A stretch of DNA of 64,000 bases. Origin: an uncultured Flavobacteriaceae bacterium. GTDB lineage: Bacteria > Bacteroidota > Bacteroidia > Flavobacteriales > Flavobacteriaceae. A program made the translations under genes and the position numbers. Shown one piece after another: positions 58,001 to 64,000 of the stretch. How positions within the stretch are numbered: the stretch's first letter is position 1; each line of letters opens with the position of its first letter. The stretch lies in NCBI GenBank assembly GCA_943842625.1, contig CALTCK010000001.1, positions 124,001 through 188,000 of the forward strand. The letters are read 5' to 3'. Below the pieces are notes generated by a model, which was not told the origin of the DNA, did no database searches, and worked only from the letters and a program-made list of their open reading frames with translations.

Positions 58001-59339
58001 TCAAAGAAATGTAACCTAATTGGGTGTCTAATTTATATTCTCCAGTATTCAATTTTCTAGCGTTTTCTAAAGTCACATAATCTAACCCATCTCTAGTTTG
58101 AAGTCCACTAAAACCAGATTGTACTGTAGCTATATCTCGAATTGCAGGATTAAGTATCGAAGAATCATCACCTTCAATTCCGAGTGGGTTAAAATCGTTA
58201 TTATCATTATCTGGATAAGCTCTAGTTGGAGCATTTATAAATCCCCCTGAAGGAAAGGGTAAACCGATATTTTCTGGGTTTGACTCACCAATATCTTGCA
58301 ATGCAACAATATTTCTTACATTGTCTGTTGCATTTGTTCTGTTTGTAACCCAAACTTCTGTTCTAGTAATTTGAATATTTGTATTAATAAATGGGTACTG
58401 CGCCAAAACTCTATCATAGCTATCTCTGAAGTAATGGGATAAAAAGAAATGTCTATTTTCATCATAATCCAAAGCAAAAATATCAAAATCGGTTATCGTT
58501 GCACCACCTTCAGCTACAACGGTTCTTGTTTCAGATTTTTGTTCAGAAAACACACCTGTGATAGTAGTTTTACCAAATTGCACTTCTCCTTTAACACCAA
58601 ATAAACTTTGAGCACCTTGAATTAGAGAACTATTTAGAGGCATACTAACGTTACCGACCTCAATTTTTCTAATTATATCATCTTCAATTGGAGTATATTC
58701 TAGTTTAATCTGATTTTGAAAATCAAAAGTAGATTGCGTATCATAGTTAGCAGTAATCTGAAGTCTTTCACCAATTTTTCCCAATAAACTCAGGCTAATT
58801 CTTTGATCAAAATCAAAAGATAAATTACTTCTATTTCTTGGCGAAAAAGACGGATTATCTTGTTTAGTATAAAGCATTCCTAAATCAATTTCAACGCTAC
58901 CTTGAGGTATTATTTCTATGGTATTTCCCCCAAAAATAGATTCAAAAAAACTAGAATTAACATAAAAAGCGGGTAATAAGTTTTTTTGTAATTCTTCTGA
59001 GCCTTCTTTTCTGCCATCAGCAGCATCTATTTTATCTTTAAAATAAGATTTCATTTGCTGATTAAGAATTAAATCTCTATACTCTTCCGGTGTTAGAATT
59101 AATGGATAGGATATAGAGAAATCACCAACCATTTGAGAGTAAATATACATTTCTGTAATTGGATCGTAGGTATATAGATCTTGGATACTATTAGGAGTTG
59201 GAAGGTCCATCCTTCCCATAGTGCTGCCGGTGCTTGTTGAATCTTGAGAATAAGATGTTGCAAAAAAGCCTAAAAGGACGCTTAAAATTAATATTTGCTT
59301 GAAAAAGCTATTTTTAAAATTGTATTTTTTTACTCCCAA
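52080..59339 (-). CDS. sprA: Gliding/type IX secretion translocon SprA (Sov), two frameshifts
   Basis: Three pieces of 1663, 326 and 447 residues reassemble to 2419 residues, the usual SprA size. A signal peptide (ATSYSQ) is followed by the IQDLYTYDPITEMYIY start, SFDFDQRISLSLLGKIGERL, and an enormous barrel ending FPQTTIRGGLTLRYNF. SprA is the 36-strand outer-membrane pore for folded T9SS cargo, needed for gliding. Breaks: an extra T on the coding strand near 54386-54388 (ENFTFSYSYNQ would continue) and a missing A in the run at 53427-53431. The net effect on length is zero (2420 codons). The gene starts four bases after the ruvA stop, as in other flavobacteria. Confidence 0.95.
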
Positions 59340-59343
59340 TTTT

Positions 59344-59925
59344 TTACAAATTTTTTAAAGCTAACTTTATGATAGTTTCTACAGAAGCATTTGCATCGTT
59401 TTTTACAATAGAATCACAAATTTTTTCTGCTTGTTTTCTTCCAAAACCTAGCGTATCTAAAGCAGATAACGCCTCGTTTTTGTTAGTATTGTTTGAAACA
59501 ACAGAAACCTCATCTAAGCCATAGACTTTTAATATTTTATCTTTTAAATCCAAAACGACTCTTTGAGCAGTTTTAGATCCAATTCCTTTTACTGACTGAA
59601 TAGCTGCAAAATCATTTTGAGCTATCGCATCCTTAACTTGATCTGGAGTTAACGACGAAAGCATTGTTCTAGCTATACTTGCACCAACGCCAGATACAGA
59701 TATTAACAACCTAAATATTTCTCTTTCAACCTTGGTTAAAAAACCAAATAATGTATGTGAATCTTCACGCACTTGTAAGTGTGTAAATAACTTTATACTT
59801 TCGGCGTCAGAGAGATTCGAAAATGTATGTAATGAGATATGTACAAAATACCCAACTCCATTACAGTCTATAACTATATTAGTAGGGGTTTTTTCAACAA
59901 GTCTTCCCTGCAGATGGGTAATCAT
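59344..59925 (-). CDS. ruvA: Holliday junction branch migration protein RuvA
   Basis: The 193-residue DNA-binding subunit has the N-terminal OB fold (MITHLQGRLVEK), the two helix-hairpin-helix motifs (GVGASIARTML, GIGSKTAQRVVLDLK) and a short C-terminal domain (LDTLGFGRKQAE) that contacts RuvB. RuvB is encoded three genes upstream. It leads the ruvA-sprA transcript. Confidence 0.97.
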   Translation of the reverse strand: MITHLQGRLVEKTPTNIVIDCNGVGYFVHISLHTFSNLSDAESIKLFTHLQVREDSHTLFGFLTKVEREIFRLLISVSGVGASIARTMLSSLTPDQVKDAIAQNDFAAIQSVKGIGSKTAQRVVLDLKDKILKVYGLDEVSVVSNNTNKNEALSALDTLGFGRKQAEKICDSIVKNDANASVETIIKLALKNL

Positions 59926-59945
59926 TGGCTATACGGTTGATAGCT

Positions 59946-59975
59946 CAAATATAGTATAAATATTTGCATCTACAA
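59946..59975 (-). promoter_or_regulatory. ruvA-sprA promoter (TTG, 19 bases, TATATTTG)
   Basis: Minus-strand TTG (59975-59973) and TATATTTG (59953-59946) are 19 bases apart, 21 bases before the ruvA ATG. An excellent match to the phylum consensus. Confidence 0.7.
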
Positions 59976-59987
59976 TCCCTAAAAATG

Positions 59988-60185
59988 CTAAAAACACATT
60001 CTAGATTTAGCTTTTTTTCTTCTATTTTTCTTTTCTTTTTGCTTAGCATCAGCTACTGCAACTGCAGCAATATTTAAAATTTCCAAACATAGTTCGGTAA
60101 CACTAGGAGAATATGCAATTGACAAATCTCTTTGGGAACCATACCTCTTAGTTGGAACTACTTCTATCTTTCCTATATCTATTTT
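59988..60185 (-). pseudogene. maeB: Remnant of NADP-dependent malic enzyme (both ends fused, middle deleted)
   Basis: A 65-codon minus-strand frame with no start codon follows queG. It reads [20 protein letters not shown], then [12 protein letters not shown], which is the signature N-terminal region of bacterial malic enzymes (VPTK, QRDL, AYSPGV, CLEI). It then passes directly to [20 protein letters not shown] and a short basic tail. That second part resembles the end of the C-terminal phosphotransacetylase-like domain. Full MaeB has about 760 residues and in flavobacteria often lies between queG and ruvA, exactly here. The gene therefore seems to have lost its interior. QueG and ruvA reading frames are intact. 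Whether the loss is biological or an assembly collapse is open. Confidence 0.62.
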
Positions 60186-61105
60186 TTAAGAAAATTAATA
60201 TTTCTTGTTAATCCTGAAAATTTCGTTCTCTTAACTGCACTCTTTTTAAAAATTTCTTGAAATAACTCTTCTGTAATTTCTTCCCACTCGGATTTTGACA
60301 TTGATAATAATTTTTCATTTGGATTGAAGAGTGGTTCGCTATGAGCTTTACTAAATCGGTTCCATGGACATACATCTTGACAAATATCACATCCAAACAT
60401 CCAGTTATCAAAACTTCCTTTCATATTAGAAGGGAGTTCATTTTTTAGTTCAATAGTGAAATAAGAAATACATTTACTTCCGTCTACTACATAAGGGTCT
60501 ACAATAGCTTTTGTAGGGCAAGCATCTATACAAGCTGTGCAGGTACCACAATGATCCGTAGTTGGATTATCGTAATTTAACGGTAAATCTATTATTAACT
60601 CTGCAATAAAATAAAATGAACCGGCATCTTTTGTGATAAGGTTACTATTTTTTCCTACCCAACCTAGTCCGCTTTTCGCAGCCCACGCTTTGTCAAGAAC
60701 GGGAGCTGAATCTACGAACGCCCGGCCAGATACTTCACCTATTTCTTCATAAATAAATTCTAATAATCGCTTTAACTTTTCCTTGATAACAAAATGATAA
60801 TCAGTGCCATAAGCATATTTAGAGATTTTAGGAGCTGTTTCATCTTGAGGTTCTTTTGAGGGAAAATAATTTAGTAATAAAGAAACCACTGATTTTGAGT
60901 CTTCAACGAGTTTTGTTGGATCTAGTCGTTTATCGAAATGATTTTCCATATACTGCATCTCGCCATGCATATTCTTATTTAGCCAGTGCTCTAGTCGAGG
61001 TGCTTCTTCTTCAAGAAAATCTGATTTACTAATACCACAAGAAAGGAAGCCAAGTCTTTTTGCTTCATTTTTAATCAATTCTGTATGGATTGATTTTAAA
61101 TCCAA
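60179..61105 (-). CDS. queG: Epoxyqueuosine reductase QueG
   Basis: The 308-residue enzyme reduces epoxyqueuosine to queuosine in tRNA. It has the N-terminal cobalamin-binding half ([18 protein letters not shown]) and two [4Fe-4S] motifs: [12 protein letters not shown] near residue 187 and [11 protein letters not shown] near 240. The C-terminal RNA-binding HEAT repeats seen in longer homologues are absent, as in the short bacterial form. The stop overlaps the maeB remnant frame. Confidence 0.95.
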   Translation of the reverse strand: MDLKSIHTELIKNEAKRLGFLSCGISKSDFLEEEAPRLEHWLNKNMHGEMQYMENHFDKRLDPTKLVEDSKSVVSLLLNYFPSKEPQDETAPKISKYAYGTDYHFVIKEKLKRLLEFIYEEIGEVSGRAFVDSAPVLDKAWAAKSGLGWVGKNSNLITKDAGSFYFIAELIIDLPLNYDNPTTDHCGTCTACIDACPTKAIVDPYVVDGSKCISYFTIELKNELPSNMKGSFDNWMFGCDICQDVCPWNRFSKAHSEPLFNPNEKLLSMSKSEWEEITEELFQEIFKKSAVKRTKFSGLTRNINFLKK

Positions 61106-61108
61106 AGT

Positions 61109-62131
61109 TTAAAACAGACCGCCTTGACTTGGACCCTTAGTTTTTCCCAAATGTTTATACGCAGCTTCTGTAACCTCTCTTCCTCTTGGAGTTCTCATTA
61201 TAAACCCTTGTTGGATTAAAAAAGGCTCATAAACTTCTTCTATGGTTTCAGAACTTTCTGAAACCGCAGTCGCTAAGGTTGTGATTCCAACTGGACCGCC
61301 TTTAAATTTTTCTATGATGGTGATTAAAATTCTATTATCCATTTCATCCAAACCATGTGCATCAACATTCAAAGCCTCTAGAGCAAACTTAGCAATCTTA
61401 ATATCAATATTCCCGTCTCCTTTAATTTGGGCAAAATCTCTTACTCTTCGCAACAATGCATTAGCTATTCTTGGCGTACCTCTACTTCTACCTGCAATTT
61501 CTATAGCAGCCTCCATACTAATTGGAACTCCAAGTATTAATGCGCTTCGTTGAACAATGGTCGTCAATAAATCAGTCGTGTAATATTGTAATCTAGATGA
61601 AATGCCAAATCTAGCACGCATTGGTGCTGTTAACAAACCTGATCGTGTTGTGGCACCTACTAAGGTAAACGGATTCAAATTAATTTGAACAGACCTTGCG
61701 TTTGGACCTGACTCAATCATGATATCAATCTTATAGTCTTCCATTGCAGAGTATAAATACTCTTCGACAATTGGACTTAGTCTGTGAATTTCGTCAATAA
61801 ATAAAACGTCTCGTTCCTCTAGATTTGTCAATAACCCCGCTAAATCTCCAGGTTTATCCAAAACTGGTCCAGAAGTAACTTTAATACCAACTTCTAATTC
61901 GTTGGAAAGAATATGAGCTAAGGTAGTTTTTCCAAGACCAGGAGGTCCGTGAAATAAGGTATGATCTAAAGCTTCGCTTCTTAAGTTTGCAGCCTGAACA
62001 AATATTTTTAAATTTTCAAGAACTTGGTCTTGTCCTGAAAAGTCGTCAAAAGAAAGAGGGCGCAATTTTTTTTCTACCTCAAATTCTTCAGAAGTAAAAT
62101 TTTCATCAGATGGATCTAAATGTTCATTCAT
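61109..62131 (-). CDS. ruvB: Holliday junction DNA helicase RuvB
   Basis: The 340-residue AAA+ motor has Walker [12 protein letters not shown] near residue 62, Walker [10 protein letters not shown] near 112, arginine-finger region [18 protein letters not shown] and a C-terminal winged helix ([15 protein letters not shown]). It is three bases upstream of queG, forming ruvB-queG(-maeB remnant). Confidence 0.98.
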   Translation of the reverse strand: MNEHLDPSDENFTSEEFEVEKKLRPLSFDDFSGQDQVLENLKIFVQAANLRSEALDHTLFHGPPGLGKTTLAHILSNELEVGIKVTSGPVLDKPGDLAGLLTNLEERDVLFIDEIHRLSPIVEEYLYSAMEDYKIDIMIESGPNARSVQINLNPFTLVGATTRSGLLTAPMRARFGISSRLQYYTTDLLTTIVQRSALILGVPISMEAAIEIAGRSRGTPRIANALLRRVRDFAQIKGDGNIDIKIAKFALEALNVDAHGLDEMDNRILITIIEKFKGGPVGITTLATAVSESSETIEEVYEPFLIQQGFIMRTPRGREVTEAAYKHLGKTKGPSQGGLF

Positions 62132-62137
62132 AGAAAC

Positions 62138-62145
62138 AAATATAC
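62138..62145 (-). promoter_or_regulatory. -7 promoter element of ruvB
   Basis: TATATTTG on the minus strand, six bases before the ATG at 62131, after the coxA terminator. No convincing TTG at -33. Confidence 0.35.
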
Positions 62146-62175
62146 AAATCGAAAGGGAACCATTAATTGAATAAA

Positions 62176-62206
62176 TAAAAAAAGCCTTTCGAAATCAAAA
62201 GGCTTT
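62176..62206 (-). terminator. Terminator of coxA
   Basis: AAAGCCTTT (62182-62190) pairs perfectly with AAAGGCTTT (62198-62206) around a seven-base loop; on the minus strand a T-rich tract follows. It lies 36 bases after the coxA stop. Confidence 0.85.
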
Positions 62207-62242
62207 GTTATGCTTGTTAAAAAAAATAATTATCATTAAACT

Positions 62243-64000
62243 TTAATGGTTTAATTTATCTTCATTCTCTTGAAGTGGAATATGCTGGGGAATGTAATCT
62301 TGTCCAGGAAGTACATAGTCTGAATTGTCTTTATTCAACTTGCTATAATCGTAGGACCAACGATGTACTTCTGGTATTGGACCATTCCAATTACCATGGA
62401 TGTGTTTGACTTCAGCTGTCCACTCAAGTGTAGTGGAATCCCAAGGGTTTTTATCTGCCATTTTACCATAAAACATTGAATGTATAAAATTATATAAGAA
62501 AATTAGTTGCCCGGCTGCAGTTATAAAGGCAAAAACAGATATAACAACATTTACCTCTAATAAATCATCAAAATATGGGAAATTGGTATTGGTGTAATAT
62601 CTTCTGGGTAATCCTGCCATACCAATAAAATGCATTGGGAAGAAAACTCCGTAAGCTCCTATGGCAGTAATCCAAAAGTGGATATATCCTAATTTTTTAT
62701 TTAGCAGTCTTCCTTCAAACATTATTGGAAACCAATGATAAACACCCGCAAAGAAACCATACAAAGCTGATATTCCCATTACTAAGTGAAAGTGAGCCAC
62801 TACGAACATGGTGTCGTGAACATTAATATCGAGAGCACTATCTCCTAAAATGATCCCTGTTAAACCACCACTTATAAAGGTAGATACAAAACCTATAGAA
62901 AATAACATAGCTGGATTCATCTTAAGATTTCCTTTCCATAGAGTTGTAATCCAATTAAACGCTTTTACCGCTGAAGGTATTGCAATTAATAAAGTTGTAA
63001 ATGTAAATACAGATCCTAAAAATGGGTTCATTCCTGTAATAAACATGTGGTGACCCCAAACTATAGTCGAAAGAAAAGCAATAGCTAAAACAGATACTAC
63101 CATAGCTCGATAACCAAATATTGGTTTTCTTGCATTGGTTGCCATTATTTCAGAAACTAATCCCATAGCAGGTAATATTACTATATAAACCTCTGGGTGA
63201 CCTAAAAACCAAAATAAATGTTCAAATAAAACCGGAGATCCCCCTTGATTATGTAAAACTTCTCCAGCTATATAAATATCGGATAGAAAGAAGGATGTTC
63301 CAAAACTTCTATCCATGATAAGCATTAAGGCTGCGGATAACAAAACAGGGAACGAAACAACACCAATTATTGCAGTTAAAAAGAAGCACCAAATTGTTAA
63401 CGGAAGTCTAGTCATTGACATTCCTTTAGTTCTTAGATTAAGAACTGTTACTATATAATTTAATGAACCTAGGAGGGACGAAGCAATAAAAATCGCCATT
63501 GAAACTAACCAAAGCGTCATTCCTGCACCAGATCCTGGCATTGCTTGTGGCAAAGCACTTAATGGAGGATATATGGTCCACCCTGCTGCTGCGGGGCCCG
63601 CTTCAACAAATAAAGAAAGTACCATTATGACACTTGACAGAAAGAATAACCAGTAAGAAATCATATTTAGAAATCCTGAAGCCATATCACGGGCACCGAT
63701 TTGTAGCGGTATCAACAAATTACTAAACGTACCGCTTAATCCTGCAGTTAAAACAAAAAACACCATAATAGTACCATGAATGGTAACTAAAGACAAGTAT
63801 ACATTAGGATCCATAACTCCGTTTTCTCCCCATTTTCCTAGAAAAATCTCATAAATAGTAAATTGATGATCTGGCCAAGCAAGTTGTAATCTAAAAAGTA
63901 ATGACATTGCGATACCAATGATTCCCATAAACAATCCTGTGATTAGGTATTGTTTAGAAATCATTTTGTGATCTTGACTAAAAATGTATTTAGTTACAAA
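62243..64000 (-). CDS. Cytochrome c oxidase subunit I, partial (5' end outside window)
   Basis: 586 codons are visible and the frame runs to the right edge; the last visible residues FVTKYIFSQDHKMIS show that the true start lies beyond 64000. It is the catalytic subunit with 12 helices. Heme and CuB ligands are visible in GHPEVYIVILPA (active-site His-Tyr) and WGHHMFITGMNPF, with HFHLVMG later for the heme-a3 and heme-a histidines. It receives electrons from cytochrome c and pumps protons. The matching assembly genes are at 44-49 kb. No sign of frameshift within the visible part. Confidence 0.96.
   Translation of the reverse strand, partial: FVTKYIFSQDHKMISKQYLITGLFMGIIGIAMSLLFRLQLAWPDHQFTIYEIFLGKWGENGVMDPNVYLSLVTIHGTIMVFFVLTAGLSGTFSNLLIPLQIGARDMASGFLNMISYWLFFLSSVIMVLSLFVEAGPAAAGWTIYPPLSALPQAMPGSGAGMTLWLVSMAIFIASSLLGSLNYIVTVLNLRTKGMSMTRLPLTIWCFFLTAIIGVVSFPVLLSAALMLIMDRSFGTSFFLSDIYIAGEVLHNQGGSPVLFEHLFWFLGHPEVYIVILPAMGLVSEIMATNARKPIFGYRAMVVSVLAIAFLSTIVWGHHMFITGMNPFLGSVFTFTTLLIAIPSAVKAFNWITTLWKGNLKMNPAMLFSIGFVSTFISGGLTGIILGDSALDINVHDTMFVVAHFHLVMGISALYGFFAGVYHWFPIMFEGRLLNKKLGYIHFWITAIGAYGVFFPMHFIGMAGLPRRYYTNTNFPYFDDLLEVNVVISVFAFITAAGQLIFLYNFIHSMFYGKMADKNPWDSTTLEWTAEVKHIHGNWNGPIPEVHRWSYDYSKLNKDNSDYVLPGQDYIPQHIPLQENEDKLNH

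Noticed and set aside
1-64000. CRISPR array, tRNA, rRNA or riboswitch
   Set aside because: No regularly spaced repeats, no cloverleaf ending and no known aptamer consensus was recognised by eye; a covariance-model scan would be decisive.

Overview
The window is AT-rich chromosome from a member of the Bacteroidota, almost certainly a flavobacterium (Flavobacteriaceae or close, probably marine). The evidence is the gliding/type IX secretion genes sprA and a PorP/SprF-like gene, a folK–deoxynucleoside kinase fusion, the block nadK–DUF6089–uppS–bamA–ompH–ompH–murI, Bacteroidota-type promoters (TTG, 19-20 bases, TAnnTTTG), no obvious Shine-Dalgarno sites and many TTG/GTG starts. No phage, IS element, CRISPR array, tRNA or rRNA was seen; nearly every base is coding and no gene-free gap exceeds 300 bases.

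Layout. 1-1568 (minus) is the 5' part of a secreted lamin-tail/CotH-kinase protein cut by the window edge. 1802-8801 (plus) is a tight run of seven envelope genes: small membrane protein, DPM-like GT2, membrane GT2, LpxR-like outer-membrane lipid A deacylase, bile-acid/sodium symporter family carrier, PlsC-like acyltransferase and GT87-like mannosyltransferase. It looks like an uncharacterised lipid-glycan pathway and is the best candidate for an undescribed system. 8812-22097 is housekeeping: mutS, trmH-type methyltransferase, folK-dNK, queuosine precursor transporter, DUF2797, GH3-like, clpX, clpP, a Cys-rich lipoprotein, tig, holin-like protein, hydrolase, pdxJ. 22180-30097 holds CBS protein, nadK, DUF6089, uppS, bamA, two Skp-like chaperones and murI, an outer-membrane biogenesis block. 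30163-36034 has PorP/SprF-like, a duplicated-domain NfU protein, a DUF255 lipoprotein and two tandem secreted paralogues. 36120-44004 (minus) is a MacAB/TolC-like tripartite efflux operon followed by tsaB. 44141-49234 (minus) is a cytochrome oxidase assembly and subunit cluster (cyoE, two subunit III genes, subunit IV, SCO, DUF420). 49372-62131 contains a metal-ligand-less metallo-beta-lactamase-fold protein, tonB, a VanZ-like gene, gcvH, sprA, ruvA, a remnant of malic enzyme, queG and ruvB. The window ends inside coxA.

The most striking structural fact is that eight genes between 36.1 and 59.3 kb (tsaB, a HlyD adaptor, a MacB permease, a SCO-like gene, cox subunit III-2, cyoE, vanZ and sprA) are broken by about eleven single-base frameshifts, while the first 36 kb has none. 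Most lie in short homopolymers and in genes a living cell needs, so uncorrected sequencing indels are the likeliest cause. The malic-enzyme remnant between queG and ruvA is different: both ends of the gene appear joined after loss of the middle. Two genes (LpxR-like and folK) have no ATG/GTG/TTG where homology or the signal peptide demands a start; both carry ATT-AAA there.
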